A stretch of DNA of 64,000 nt from Stappia sp. TSB10P1A (GCF_900185725.1 NZ_FYAU01000013.1:124001-188000), one strand, 5' to 3'; positions 25,547-35,809 are shown, numbered from the stretch's first letter. Numbers and translations: made by a program. The notes: generated by a model from the letters alone, not told the origin.

Positions 25547-26461
25547 TCAGGAGCCTCCGGCGGGTATCGGCGCGATTGCTTTCAGATAGGCGCCAACGGC
25601 CGCACGGTCCTCCGCCGGGAGCCTTGCCCAGTTCGACTGAACCGAGGCCATGCTGCCGCCGACGCTGTCGAAGTCCGGGGTGAAGCCGCTTTCCAGATAA
25701 TAGGCGATATCGGCTGCCGACCACGACCCGATCCCCTGCTGCGAGGGGGTGATGTTGGGGATGCTTCCTTCGCCGTCCGGGTTGGGGCCACCGGCCATCC
25801 AGCGGGCCGTGTCGAGCCCGCCGAGGACATTGCGGGGCGTGTGACATTCGGCACAATGGCCGGCGCCGGTCACGAGGTAAGCACCGCGTTCCGCCTCCGC
25901 TCCGGCATCGGCTGCGAGCGCCGGGGCTTTCGTGTCGAGGAACAGCAGTTTCCACATTCCGAGCGCACTGCGCCAGGAGAAGGGGAAGGCCAGATCGTGG
26001 TCCGCTACCTGGTTGTCCGAGGCCGGCAGCGTGTCGAGATAGGCCTTCATGTCGATGAGGTCCTCCGCCTTCATGTTGCGGTAGGAGCCATAGGGAAAGG
26101 CCGGGTAGTAGTGCAGGCCCTGCGGCGAGGTGCCGTGGATCATCGCGTTCAGGAAGTCGGTGACGGACCAGCCGCCGATTCCGGCTTCCGAGGGCGAGAT
26201 GTTGGGCACGCGGAACAGGCCGAAGGGCGTGTTCAACTCTACGCCTCCGGCCAGCACCAGCTTGTCGTCACCGCTCGCGCCGGGCGCGGCGTGGCAGGAC
26301 GCGCAGCCGCCGGCCCAGAACATCCGCTCGCCATTGACGAGATCCGGCTGGTGCGCGGGAACGGCGGCGGAATCGACCCGCTCGGGCCGGGTGAGATACA
26401 GGCCACCGGCGATCAGCAGCAGGAACACGCCGAGGAGGCGGCGGAAGGTGCGGCGGGTCAT
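25547..26461 (-). CDS. Di-haem c-type cytochrome
   Basis: A 304-residue protein with a single N-terminal hydrophobic segment (about 9-24, LLGVFLLLIAGGLYLT) and two haem attachment sites: CASCH (53-57) and CAECH (203-207), each with downstream methionine or other axial ligands (not certain). This two-domain type resembles the gluconate or alcohol dehydrogenase cytochrome subunit and thiosulfate di-haem cytochromes. No dehydrogenase subunit is next to it. A class II-like cytochrome gene lies upstream in the same direction, and electron transfer to the terminal oxidases is likely. RBS GGAG-like sequence is visible. Confidence 0.9.
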   Translation of the reverse strand: MTRRTFRRLLGVFLLLIAGGLYLTRPERVDSAAVPAHQPDLVNGERMFWAGGCASCHAAPGASGDDKLVLAGGVELNTPFGLFRVPNISPSEAGIGGWSVTDFLNAMIHGTSPQGLHYYPAFPYGSYRNMKAEDLIDMKAYLDTLPASDNQVADHDLAFPFSWRSALGMWKLLFLDTKAPALAADAGAEAERGAYLVTGAGHCAECHTPRNVLGGLDTARWMAGGPNPDGEGSIPNITPSQQGIGSWSAADIAYYLESGFTPDFDSVGGSMASVQSNWARLPAEDRAAVGAYLKAIAPIPAGGS

Positions 26462-26570
26462 GGGCTGCTCCGGAACATGTCATGCAAATGGCTGCCGGCC
26501 GGCAGAACCGATCCGCGCGCGGAACGGGGGCTCCAGCGCGCGAACCGGCATATTCAAGGCCCTTGTTAGA

Positions 26571-27014
26571 TCAGTTCTTCTTGACGCGGTAGGGCTCGTG
26601 GCAGGCGCGGCAGTTCTGGGCGACCGCTCCGAACGCGGGCTTCAGCGCATCGAGGCTCTCGCCGGCCGCCGGGATCGCGGCCATCGCGGCTGTCTGCATG
26701 TCGAGAGCGATCTTCTCGAAGCCGGCACGGTCTTCCCAGATCTTCGGCCCGGCCTCGCTGGTCGGCGAATCGGCGCCTTCCGGAAACTGGGTGATGAAGC
26801 CGGCCGGTGTGACGAAAAGGACCCGCATCGCCAGGCTTGCGAGTTCCGGGTCATAGGGCATCTCGCCCTTGACCATCTTGCCGAGCACGCCGGTGGCGGC
26901 ACCGACGGACTTCATCATGGTCTGGCGGATCTCGATGGGATCGGCCGCGGCAAGCGACGTGGTTGCCAACAGCGGCACGAGGATGGCTGCCATGCGAAGG
27001 CAGGACTTGAACAT
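26571..27014 (-). CDS. Cytochrome c' / class II c-type cytochrome
   Basis: A 147-residue periplasmic protein with a signal peptide ending about residue 24 (TSLAAA-DP) and a single haem site near the C-terminus, CRACHEPYR, as in class II cytochromes. The four-helix region (IEIRQTMMKSVGAATGVLGKMV) fits the cytochrome c' fold. Start ATG 27014 is chosen from GGGAGATC upstream; the frame extends to 27104. The di-haem cytochrome gene follows, 109 bases downstream. Physiological role could be electron carrying or NO binding. Confidence 0.85.
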   Translation of the reverse strand: MFKSCLRMAAILVPLLATTSLAAADPIEIRQTMMKSVGAATGVLGKMVKGEMPYDPELASLAMRVLFVTPAGFITQFPEGADSPTSEAGPKIWEDRAGFEKIALDMQTAAMAAIPAAGESLDALKPAFGAVAQNCRACHEPYRVKKN

Positions 27015-27141
27015 GTCGTGATCTCCCTCAGGGTACGGCGCAACGTGCCGCCCGCCGGAAGTGTCGGCGCTTTCCCGCTGGCATCTCAAGATGTCTGATT
27101 TCACGAAGACGTGACATTCGCGGTCCTGACTCTAGCTCCCG

Positions 27142-27990
27142 TCAGCTTGCGGACAGGCTGCTCAGGTGGCCGGCGGCACGATCGGGACCGATGGTCGCTG
27201 CTCGGATCAGCATGTCGAAATGGCGGGTGAGGGCACGGATGTGCTCGACGGAGTTCACCACGAGATACAGGGAGCCGAGATAGAGGGCGGCGCGCTGCGG
27301 ACCGAACACGGTATAGGGCGGCGAGAAGCGGCTGCGCGCGTCATAGAGGAACAGGCGGAAGGTCGGGTAGAGTTCTTCGGTGAGCCGGGCCATGTGGCGC
27401 AACTGGTCGCGACGGTCGGAGTCCGCCAAGCCGCTCCAGATGCCGCTGCCCCGGGCGAGCTGCTCAAGTGTCTGCAGCGGCATGCAGACCTCCATGTCGG
27501 TTTCCGGTCGGCGCGTATAGGCGAGGAGGCGGCGGCCCTGATCGGCCTTTGCCGCGGCTTTCGCCGTTTCGGGCGAGCCGAACTCGTATGCCAGCACAGC
27601 TTCTGTCCGCAGCAAGTCGGGAATGGTGCCGGGAACGTAGCGGATCTTGTAGCCGACCGCCTGCTGGTGCCAGGTTGCCAGCAAAGTCTCGCCTCGGCCG
27701 TTGTCCGTCTGTTCGATCTCGAGCGCTGGGGCGATGGCGGCGGCGTCGGAGGCGCTCTGGGTCAGCCCCAGCAGCCAGTCGGTGGTGACGCCCTCCGAAC
27801 GGGCGATGTCGCACAAGGCTTCGGCGCGCGGCATTCGGGTAGACGCGGCATCGAGGAAATGGCTGAGCGCCGACCGGTCGAGGCCGACCCTGCCGGCGAA
27901 GCGGCTGGGAGGCTCGCCGCGCCGGGCCATGAGCAGGCCGAGCCTTTCGCGGAAGACGGCTGCGAGTTCGCGCTTGTCGGTGCCCTTCAT
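27142..27990 (-). CDS. XRE-like transcriptional regulator
   Basis: A 282-residue regulator. Residues about 11-78 form an XRE-type helix-turn-helix (FRERLGLLMARRGEPPSRFAGR, VGLDRSALSHFLDAASTRMPRAEAL, followed by VTTDWLLGLTQ). The remaining ~200 residues are an uncharacterised ligand or oligomerisation domain with no recognised fold, TYRRPETD-type and LRHMARLTEELYPTFRLFLYD helices. It is divergent from a fatty acid desaturase gene across a 153-base region with two dyads, so it most likely controls the desaturase. Known lipid regulators of this type exist, but I cannot name this one. Confidence 0.75.
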   Translation of the reverse strand: MKGTDKRELAAVFRERLGLLMARRGEPPSRFAGRVGLDRSALSHFLDAASTRMPRAEALCDIARSEGVTTDWLLGLTQSASDAAAIAPALEIEQTDNGRGETLLATWHQQAVGYKIRYVPGTIPDLLRTEAVLAYEFGSPETAKAAAKADQGRRLLAYTRRPETDMEVCMPLQTLEQLARGSGIWSGLADSDRRDQLRHMARLTEELYPTFRLFLYDARSRFSPPYTVFGPQRAALYLGSLYLVVNSVEHIRALTRHFDMLIRAATIGPDRAAGHLSSLSAS

Positions 27991-28030
27991 CGGCGGATCG
28001 TCCTCCCGGAAAATACAGAGAGTTATGTGT

Positions 28031-28082
28031 CTTTACACCACATGTGTGAAAGTACGCCTCATTCTCTATTTCATGATGAAAT
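28031..28082. promoter_or_regulatory. Divergent operator-like dyads between regulator and desaturase genes
   Basis: At 28068-28082 is a perfect 15-base dyad, ATTTCAT-G-ATGAAAT. At 28031-28052 is a second partial dyad centred on CACATGTG with CTTT at the left and GAAAG at the right. Both lie in an AT-rich stretch between the divergent genes and could be binding sites for the XRE-like protein. Confidence 0.45.
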
Positions 28083-28143
28083 CACATTTATCGTTGGATA
28101 ACGACACATTGTTCCGCGCCTGCAGTTCGCCACTGTCGGGAGC

Positions 28144-29211
28144 ATGACCCAATTCGAGACCCTGCTGAACATCCCCTTTTCCCTGGAGACGCCGATACGC
28201 GAGGACCATGGGGACGCCGCCTGCTCTGGAGGCGTCGCTTCGGACGGGGTGGCGGACCATGAGGCGCTCGACTTCGCGGACCCGTTGCTGGTGTCGCGCG
28301 CCGTTCTGGAATGGCCGACGCTGGCGCTTGTCGGCGGTGTTCATGCCGCCTTCGCAGGGCTTGTCGTAGCGGCTTCGGCTTCGGCAGGGAGCGGCTGGGA
28401 GCTGCTCTTCTGGCTTTGCCTGGTGCCGGTGATCACGCTGCACTCATCGCTGCAGCACGAATTGCTGCATGGGCATCCCTTCCGCACTCCGCGTCTGAAC
28501 GCCCTGCTCGCCGGATTGCCGCTCGGTCTCTTCGTTCCCTATTGGCGGTTTCGGGCGCTGCATATCGCCCATCACGACGATCCGCGCCTGACCGACCCTT
28601 ATGAGGATCCCGAGAGCTGGTATCTGCACCCGCGCGACTGGCATGCCGCCGGACGTCTGCGGCGCGCCGTGTTGGCCTTCAACAACACGCTGCTGGGACG
28701 GATGTTGATTGGGCCGGCCATCGGCATGACGGGCTTCGTGATCGCCGATTGGCGGCTGGCGCGCAAGGGGCGGGGCGACGTGCTGCGAGCCTGGGGCGAG
28801 CATCTGGTGCTCGTGGGCATATTGCTGGCGCTGCTGCGGCTGCTGCCCGGCTTTTCGCTGCCGGTCTATATTGCCGCCTGTTATGGCGCGTGGTCGCTGC
28901 TATGCGTGCGCACGTTCCTGGAACACCAGGCGGAGGAGGCGGTCGGACACCGGACGGTGATCATCGAGGACCGGGGGCCGCTTGCCTTCCTGTTCCTCTT
29001 CAATTCGCTGCATGCGGTGCATCACCGCTTCCCGGCGGCGCCATGGTACAGGCTGCCGGGGCTCTATCGCCGTCACCGCGCGGCGTTTCGCGCTGGCAAT
29101 GGCGGCTATGTCTATCGCTCCTATCTGGAGATCGCCCGGCGCCATGCCTTCCGTGCCAAGGAGCCGGTGGAGCATCCGGTCCTGGCGCGGCGGCTGGAGA
29201 GCGGGGGGTAG
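28144..29211 (+). CDS. Membrane fatty acid desaturase
   Basis: A 355-residue di-iron membrane enzyme. The three histidine boxes are present: HELLHGH (105-111), HIAHHDD (140-146) and NSLHAVHHRFP (about 283-293), with about four to five hydrophobic segments between them. It would introduce a double bond into an acyl chain at the inner membrane, with chain position unknown. It is read away from the XRE-like regulator. The ATG at 28144 starts inside GGGAGC ATG, giving a close binding site. Homologues in this group include carotenoid ketolase-like and beta-lactamase-free hydroxylases; a desaturase is favoured by the box spacing. Confidence 0.8.
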   Translation: MTQFETLLNIPFSLETPIREDHGDAACSGGVASDGVADHEALDFADPLLVSRAVLEWPTLALVGGVHAAFAGLVVAASASAGSGWELLFWLCLVPVITLHSSLQHELLHGHPFRTPRLNALLAGLPLGLFVPYWRFRALHIAHHDDPRLTDPYEDPESWYLHPRDWHAAGRLRRAVLAFNNTLLGRMLIGPAIGMTGFVIADWRLARKGRGDVLRAWGEHLVLVGILLALLRLLPGFSLPVYIAACYGAWSLLCVRTFLEHQAEEAVGHRTVIIEDRGPLAFLFLFNSLHAVHHRFPAAPWYRLPGLYRRHRAAFRAGNGGYVYRSYLEIARRHAFRAKEPVEHPVLARRLESGG

Positions 29212-29240
29212 ACAAGCGCGAAAAGGGGGCGGGTGCCGCC

Positions 29241-29936
29241 TCAGACCGAGAATTCGGAAATGCCGCCATGGGCGGCGGACCACTTCAGCGGCTCGTTGAG
29301 GAAGGATTCGACGGAGGCGAGCGTCTTCTCGTCGAAATGGTTCTCGTCGCGAGCAACCGCGAGCACGTCGCGCCAGGTGGCGAGGTAATGGAGCGTCAGG
29401 CCGTTGCGGGCCATCGCTTCGTAGGTCTGCGGGAAGATGTCGTAGAAGAACAGAACGATGGCGTGGTCGACCTGGGCGCCGGCCTTGCGCAGCGCCTCGG
29501 CGAAACGGACCTTGCTGCCGCCGTCGGTGGTCAGGTCCTCGACCAGCAGCACCCGGTCGCCCTCCTTCAGAACGCCTTCGATCTGTGCATCGCGACCGAA
29601 GCCCTTCGGCTTCTTGCGAACATATTGCATGGGCAGGCCGAGACGCTCGGCGATCCAGGCGGAGAAGGGAATGCCGGCCGTCTCGCCGCCGGCGACCGCG
29701 TCGAGCGATTCGAAGCCGACATTGCGCAGGATGGTGGCGGTGGCGAAATCCATCAGCGTGGCGCGCAGGCGCGGGAAGGAAATCAGCTTGCGACAATCGA
29801 TATAGACCGGGCTGGCAAGGCCGGAGGTCAGCTTGTAGGGCTCGTCGGCGCGGAAATGGACCGCCTTGACCTCGAGCAGCATCCTGGCCGTCTGGCGTGA
29901 CACGAAGGCGGGATCCGGGAAACCGATCGGGTTCAT
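29241..29936 (-). CDS. pyrE: Orotate phosphoribosyltransferase
   Basis: A 231-residue enzyme of UMP synthesis. The PRPP-binding loop is [17 protein letters not shown], preceded by KPKGFGR and [12 protein letters not shown]. The length is typical of the alphaproteobacterial long form. ATG 29936 is chosen for the GAGAGGA upstream; the open frame goes on to 30005. It sits between the desaturase gene (convergent) and tRNA-Thr and rlmB, read in the same direction, but whether they share a transcript is unclear. Confidence 0.94.
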   Translation of the reverse strand: MNPIGFPDPAFVSRQTARMLLEVKAVHFRADEPYKLTSGLASPVYIDCRKLISFPRLRATLMDFATATILRNVGFESLDAVAGGETAGIPFSAWIAERLGLPMQYVRKKPKGFGRDAQIEGVLKEGDRVLLVEDLTTDGGSKVRFAEALRKAGAQVDHAIVLFFYDIFPQTYEAMARNGLTLHYLATWRDVLAVARDENHFDEKTLASVESFLNEPLKWSAAHGGISEFSV

Positions 29937-30068
29937 GTGCTGTCCTCTCGCTGCTGTATGCGCCATGCGGCGCTCCGCCGGCCCGGCTGCGGTGCGGCCG
30001 GGCAAAACCGTTCGACCCGCGATGCGGACCGTGCCGTGTTCGGACTGGAAAACATCGGGGAGAGTGGG

Positions 30069-30144
<76 letters not shown>

Positions 30145-30235
30145 AAACGCGGCCCCTGTAGCACGGTTCCGTGCGCCGCGCATCCGCTTTTGCGCCGGTT
30201 TCCAGCCGAAATCCCCGATGCAGTCGGCCCTGTCT

Positions 30236-31264
30236 CTATTTGCCGCCGGCGGCGGGGATCGCGCCTGCGCGCTCCAGCGCCTGCCGGACGATGTAGAGTG
30301 ACAGCACTGCTGCGTTGGAGACGTTGAGCGAGGCGATGGCGCCCGGCATGTCGAGGCGGGCGAGCGCGTCGCAGGCCTCCCTCACGCCCTGGCGCACGCC
30401 CTTGCCTTCGGAGCCGAGCACCAGCAGCACCTTGCCGCCCAGTTCCGTCTCTTCCAAACGTGCCGGGCCCTCGCTGTCGAGGGCGATGGTCTTGAAGCCT
30501 GCCTCGCGCATCTCGGTGACGAAGCGCGCCATGTTCTTCACGCGCACATGGCGGACCATGTCGAGCGCGCCTGAGGCGGACTTCGCCAGGACGGGGCCTT
30601 CCTCGGGCGCGTGCCGTTCGGTCGTGACCACCGCATCGGCGGCAAGCGCCACGGCTGACCGCAGGATCGCGCCGACATTGTGCGGGTCGGTGATTTGATC
30701 GAGCGCCAGCACCAGCCGCGCCTTAGCGAGGTCACGCGCGCCGAAGGCGGGCAGGGGATCGGCTTCCAGCACGGCGCCCTGATGCACCGCGTCGCGCCCG
30801 ACCAGATGATCGAGCTGGCGCGGATTGACGGTTTCCACGGGAACGTCGAATGCGATGCCGCGCTCGGCCAGGCGGCGCTGGGCGTTCTCGGTCGCGAGCA
30901 GCCGGTGGCGCCTGCGGTCGGGATTGCGGAAGGCGGCCTCGATGGTATGAAGGCCATAGAGCAAGACAGGCCCCTCGGCGGCCTCGCCGCCCTGCGGGTG
31001 GCGGGCGCGCGGCTTGGCGAAGGGCCGGCGACCGGCGCCGTCATGGGCAGCGCCCTGCGGCGTCTGCCTGGGGCCGCCTTTCCTGGCCTCGCCCTTGGAC
31101 CACCGGCCGCCGTCGGCCTTTCCTCCGCCCTTCTGCTCGCTCCTTTGCTCGCCTGCGGGGCCGCCCCGCGGCTTGCCGCGCGCGCGCGCCGGGCGCTCGG
31201 CGCCGCTGTCTTCGGGACTGGCTTGTGCGCCGGCTGGGCCGGCCGGTGTGTCGGGTCTGGTCAT
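30236..31264 (-). CDS. rlmB: 23S rRNA (guanosine 2251-2'-O)-methyltransferase RlmB
   Basis: A 342-residue SpoU-family methyltransferase. The knotted SPOUT motifs are LDQITDPHNVGAILRSA, LVLGSEGKGVR and SLNVSNAAVLSLY, and the N-terminal substrate-binding domain begins LLYGLHTIEAAFRNPDRR. The first ~90 residues are an unusual Gly/Lys/Arg/Pro-rich disordered extension that is not in E. coli RlmB. ATG 31264 is behind AAGGAT; the open frame beyond runs into the tRNA-Tyr promoter region. Methylates G2251 in the P-loop of 23S rRNA. Confidence 0.9.
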   Translation of the reverse strand: MTRPDTPAGPAGAQASPEDSGAERPARARGKPRGGPAGEQRSEQKGGGKADGGRWSKGEARKGGPRQTPQGAAHDGAGRRPFAKPRARHPQGGEAAEGPVLLYGLHTIEAAFRNPDRRRHRLLATENAQRRLAERGIAFDVPVETVNPRQLDHLVGRDAVHQGAVLEADPLPAFGARDLAKARLVLALDQITDPHNVGAILRSAVALAADAVVTTERHAPEEGPVLAKSASGALDMVRHVRVKNMARFVTEMREAGFKTIALDSEGPARLEETELGGKVLLVLGSEGKGVRQGVREACDALARLDMPGAIASLNVSNAAVLSLYIVRQALERAGAIPAAGGK

Positions 31265-31357
31265 ATCCTTGCGATTATCCGCAGGGCGATCCTCCGGCAA
31301 GGGGAAAGCGCTGCCGGAAGGGTCGTCGTTTTTGTGTCCAAAGGGGATAAATGGGTG

Positions 31358-31384
31358 TTGACACCCCCATGCCGGTTCTACATA
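31358..31384 (+). promoter_or_regulatory. Promoter for the tRNA-Tyr / tRNA-Gly / tuf transcript
   Basis: TTGACA at 31358-31363 is a perfect -35 box; TACATA at 31379-31384 serves as -10 with a short 15-base spacer. It is 89 bases before tRNA-Tyr and divergent from rlmB. Confidence 0.55.
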
Positions 31385-31472
31385 ACACGCGCCACGGGAG
31401 CGGCCTCGCGATTGTTTCGCGGGGCGTTTTCGTGAAGCCATCCAGGGCGCTTCGGCGACAGGGCGGTGAAAC

Positions 31473-31557
31473 GGAGGAGTGCCCGAGTGGTTAAAGGGGA
31501 CGGACTGTAAATCCGTTGGCTTGGCCTACGTTGGTTCGAATCCAACCTCCTCCACCA
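31473..31557 (+). tRNA. tRNA-Tyr (anticodon GUA)
   Basis: 85-base tRNA with long variable arm and encoded CCA. Acceptor GGAGGAG pairs with CTCCTCC, and the anticodon arm ACGGA-CTGTAAA-TCCGT gives GUA (tyrosine). Confidence 0.97.
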
Positions 31558-31575
31558 TCCCCCCTGCGGCAGGCG

Positions 31576-31649
31576 GCGGGTGTAGCTCAATGGTAGAGCA
31601 GCAGCCTTCCAAGCTGATGACGAGGGTTCGATTCCCTTCACCCGCTCCA
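31576..31649 (+). tRNA. tRNA-Gly (anticodon UCC)
   Basis: 74-base tRNA with encoded CCA. Acceptor GCGGGTG pairs with CACCCGC, and the loop CTTCCAA gives anticodon UCC (glycine). It lies 18 bases after tRNA-Tyr and probably shares its transcript. Confidence 0.97.
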
Positions 31650-31783
31650 CTTTTCGAGTGACGCTGCTGCTCCTGACCAGGCTTTACGACAAACGCGCAT
31701 GCCCTGCTTAGCATCCACCGCCCTGGGGCGGTCGGGTCTTGATCGAAATGATGGACTTAACCGCAAGTTAACAGAGAGCGACG

Positions 31784-32991
<1,208 letters not shown>

Positions 32992-33005
32992 CTGCCAGAC
33001 GGTTC

Positions 33006-33037
33006 AAGGGCGTCGCCTCCGGGCGGCGCCCTTTGCC
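33006..33037 (+). terminator. Hairpin after tuf copy 1 (weak terminator or processing site)
   Basis: 12-bp stem AAGGGCGTCGCC at 33006-33017 with 33022-33033 (one G-T pair), loop TCCG, followed by TGCCGTTTTC, not a clean T run. Confidence 0.5.
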
Positions 33038-33116
33038 GTTTTCGGGGTTCCAGGCCGGCGGGCGCCCGGAAAAACCGCAAGGATGTGAATTATTTGCCGC
33101 AAGGTGCATTTCACGC

Positions 33117-33145
33117 TTGAAGCGGCGGGGAAAGTTATCTAAGTC
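33117..33145 (+). promoter_or_regulatory. Candidate promoter for tRNA-Trp-secE-nusG
   Basis: TTGAAG at 33117-33122, 17 bases, then TAAGTC at 33140-33145, placing the transcript start about 12 bases before the tRNA-Trp 5' end. Confidence 0.4.
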
Positions 33146-33161
33146 AGGTCGCGAAAGGTCT

Positions 33162-33237
33162 AGGGGTGTAGCTCAGTTGGTAGAGCATCGGTCTCCAAAA
33201 CCGAGGGCCGGGGGTTCGAGTCCCTCCGCCCCTGCCA
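33162..33237 (+). tRNA. tRNA-Trp (anticodon CCA)
   Basis: 76-base tRNA with encoded terminal CCA. Acceptor AGGGGTG pairs with CGCCCCT (G-T pair), and loop CTCCAAA gives anticodon CCA (tryptophan). It sits 105 bases before secE, as in other Proteobacteria. Confidence 0.97.
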
Positions 33238-33341
33238 CCTTTGCTCTTGATCGACGGGCCGTTAGGCCTTAATTAGGGCTTTCGACCAAGGCGCGTGGAT
33301 GATTCCGCGCGCCTGTGCGTCGTGAAAAGACCGGCAGTTGA

Positions 33342-33539
33342 ATGGCGAAATCGAATCCTTTCACGTTTATCGACGAAGTTCGCAAGGAAACGTCGAAGGT
33401 GACGTGGCCTACGCGCAGGGAAACCGCAGTGACCACCGTCATGGTGTTCATCATGGTCTTCCTCGCCGCCATCTTCTTTTTGCTCGCCGACTGGCTGATG
33501 GGTCAGGGCATCGGCTTGCTCCTGGGTCTCGGCAACTGA
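33342..33539 (+). CDS. secE: Preprotein translocase subunit SecE
   Basis: A 65-residue single-span membrane protein, the short form usual outside Enterobacteria. NPFTFIDEVRKETSKVTWPT is the amphipathic conserved helix, followed by one transmembrane segment (about residues 31-50). It stabilises the SecY channel; secY lies 26 kb further on at 59934. The first methionine at 33342 follows CAGTTGA and no clear Shine-Dalgarno. Followed closely by nusG. Confidence 0.95.
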   Translation: MAKSNPFTFIDEVRKETSKVTWPTRRETAVTTVMVFIMVFLAAIFFLLADWLMGQGIGLLLGLGN

Positions 33540-33571
33540 GCGGACCTGGTACACAATCGGCTTGAGGGATT

Positions 33572-34102
33572 ATGGCCAAGCGTTGGTATATCGTCCACGC
33601 CTACTCGAATTTCGAGAAGAAGGTGGCGGATGCGATTCGGGAAAAGGCGCAGCAGCAGGGGCTTGAGGATCTCTTCGAGGAGATTCTCGTTCCGACTGAG
33701 AAGGTCGTCGAGGTGCGGCGGGGCCGCAAGGTCGATGCGGAGCGCAAGTTCTTTCCCGGCTACGTCCTGGTCAAGATGGAGATGACCAACGAGGCGTTCC
33801 ACCTGATCAAGAACACGCCGAAGGTCACGGGATTCCTCGGCGCCGATCAGAAGCCGGTTCCGATCTCGGATTCCGAGGCGATGCGGATCCTGCACCAGGT
33901 GCAGGAGGGCGTCGACCGGCCGAAGCCGTCCGTCAGCTTCGAGATCGGCGAGCAGGTCAGGGTGTCGGACGGCCCCTTTGCCTCGTTCTCCGGCCTCGTC
34001 GAGGAAGTGGACGACGAGCGCGCCCGGCTCAAGGTCGCGGTGTCGATCTTCGGCCGCGCGACTCCGGTCGAGCTGGAATACGGACAGGTCGAGAAGCTCT
34101 GA
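33572..34102 (+). CDS. nusG: Transcription termination/antitermination factor NusG
   Basis: A 176-residue protein. RWYIVHAYSNFEKKVADAIREK is the start of the NGN domain, and FEIGEQVRVSDGPFASFSGLV followed by EVDDERARLKVAVSIFGR is the KOW domain. It binds RNA polymerase and Rho. It is 32 bases after secE and precedes rplK with a 237-base gap that probably holds the leader of the L11 operon. Confidence 0.96.
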   Translation: MAKRWYIVHAYSNFEKKVADAIREKAQQQGLEDLFEEILVPTEKVVEVRRGRKVDAERKFFPGYVLVKMEMTNEAFHLIKNTPKVTGFLGADQKPVPISDSEAMRILHQVQEGVDRPKPSVSFEIGEQVRVSDGPFASFSGLVEEVDDERARLKVAVSIFGRATPVELEYGQVEKL

Positions 34103-34339
34103 GTTTTCCGGTCCGGGGTTTGCCGTTCGGCATCCCGGGCCGTTTGTCGCGTCCGCCGGCCTGTCCGGCGGTTCGGCAAGCCCGGCGATCCGTCGCCGGT
34201 GTCCGTCCTGGGCGGACAGACGGGGCAGATCCCCGCTCCCTGGTGGGAGACCTGATGCGATCCCTTCGCCGGACGCATGACGGCCGCACCACCTGATCTG
34301 AAGACGCCGGACATCCGGCAGCGCCAGTTGGAGAGACGA

Positions 34340-34771
34340 ATGGCGAAGAAAATCGAAGGTTACATCAAGCTGCAGGTGCCGGCCGGCTCCGCGACCCCGT
34401 CGCCGCCGATCGGTCCGGCGCTCGGTCAGCGTGGCCTCAATATCATGGAGTTCTGCAAGGCGTTCAACGCGCAGACCCAGGATATCGAGAAGGGCGCTCC
34501 CTGCCCGGTGGTCATCACCTATTACTCCGACCGCTCCTTCACCTTCGTGGTGAAGACGGCTCCGGTCAGCTTCTTCCTGAAGAAGGCCTCCGGCCTGAAG
34601 TCCGGGTCGAAGACGCCGGGCAAGGGCGGGTTCGTCGGCAAGGTCACCCGTGACCAGGTCCGCGAGATCGCGGAAGCGAAGATGAAGGACCTGAACGCGA
34701 ACGACATCGACGCAGCGATGCTGATGGTCGAAGGTTCGGCGCGGTCGATGGGTCTCGAGGTCACGGAGTAA
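34340..34771 (+). CDS. rplK: 50S ribosomal protein L11
   Basis: A 143-residue protein of the GTPase-associated centre. [20 protein letters not shown] is the proline-rich binding region of the N-terminal domain; [20 protein letters not shown] is near the C-terminus. ATG 34340 follows GGAGAG; the earlier start at 34277 in the same frame is not supported. rplA begins four bases after its stop. The gap 34103-34339 before it holds no other gene. Confidence 0.98.
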   Translation: MAKKIEGYIKLQVPAGSATPSPPIGPALGQRGLNIMEFCKAFNAQTQDIEKGAPCPVVITYYSDRSFTFVVKTAPVSFFLKKASGLKSGSKTPGKGGFVGKVTRDQVREIAEAKMKDLNANDIDAAMLMVEGSARSMGLEVTE

Positions 34772-34775
34772 GACG

Positions 34776-35471
34776 ATGGCGAAGGTTGGAAAGCGCATCA
34801 AGTCTGCCCGCGAGGGCGTCGACCGCAACAAGCTCTATGCCCTCGACGAGGCGCTGGCGCTGGTCAAGGAACGGGCTACCGCCAAGTTCGACGAGTCCGT
34901 CGAGATCGCCATCAACCTCGGCGTTGACCCGCGTCACGCCGACCAGATGGTTCGCGGCGTCTGCGTGCTGCCGAACGGCACGGGCAAGACGGTTCGCGTC
35001 GCGGTCTTCGCGCGTGGCGACAAGGCCGATGAGGCCAAGGCGGCGGGCGCGGACATCGTCGGCGCCGAGGAACTGGTCAACGAGGTTCAGGGCGGCAAGA
35101 TCGATTTTGATCGCTGCATCGCCACGCCGGACATGATGCCGCTGGTCGGTCGTCTCGGCAAGGTGCTCGGCCCGCGCGGTCTGATGCCGAACCCGAAGGT
35201 CGGCACCGTGACCCCGGACGTCGCTTCGGCCGTGCGTGACGCCAAGGGCGGCGCCGTGCAGTTCCGCGTCGAGAAGGCCGGTATCATTCACGCCGGCGTC
35301 GGCAAGACCTCGTTCGAGGCCGACAAGCTGAGCGAGAATATCAAGGCGATCGTCGATGCGGTGGTCAAGGCCAAGCCGTCGGGTGCCAAGGGCACCTATC
35401 TGAAGCGCGTCGCCATCAGCTCGACCATGGGTCCGGGCCTGAAGGTCGATGTCTCGACGGTGACCGCCTGA
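34776..35471 (+). CDS. rplA: 50S ribosomal protein L1
   Basis: A 231-residue protein of the L1 stalk. [14 protein letters not shown] and LGRRL-type [20 protein letters not shown] are conserved, plus [20 protein letters not shown] near the end. L1 can bind its own mRNA in other bacteria. GGAG overlaps the end of rplK, so the two genes are coupled. The 338-base gap after it is the leader of rplJ. Confidence 0.98.
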   Translation: MAKVGKRIKSAREGVDRNKLYALDEALALVKERATAKFDESVEIAINLGVDPRHADQMVRGVCVLPNGTGKTVRVAVFARGDKADEAKAAGADIVGAEELVNEVQGGKIDFDRCIATPDMMPLVGRLGKVLGPRGLMPNPKVGTVTPDVASAVRDAKGGAVQFRVEKAGIIHAGVGKTSFEADKLSENIKAIVDAVVKAKPSGAKGTYLKRVAISSTMGPGLKVDVSTVTA

Positions 35472-35809
35472 CCCACGGGTCCGCGGCGCGCGTGACGCGC
35501 CGCATCACAAGAATTCCGTCCGGCGTGACCGTCGGGCGGATCGCCTGCCGGAGACGGCAGGTGTCCTGTCCGAGACTGCAGGTGCGATCCTGGCTTTTGC
35601 CCTGATCGTTTAAGCCCAACGGGCCTGCATAGACGGGTGCGAACCGAAATCACGGCCTAGCCGCCGGTTCGAACCGTTTGTCCTTGCCGCGCCGTCATGG
35701 CTCGCGAGGGGGCAGGATCCTCGGTGTTGTCCACCGGTGGTTCCGCAAGGCACCGCCGAGGGGCGGCAGAGACAAACCGGCGGCGCAAGCCGCCAAATGG
35801 AGTAGGCAA
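35472..35809 (+). promoter_or_regulatory. rplJ leader region
   Basis: 338 bases with no gene. Two clear hairpins: GCGGCGCG/CGCGCCGC at 35483-35503, and CCTGCCG/CGGCAGG at 35544-35561. In other bacteria L10 with L12 binds this leader to repress its own operon; I infer the same here but did not identify the exact kink-turn. Confidence 0.5.
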
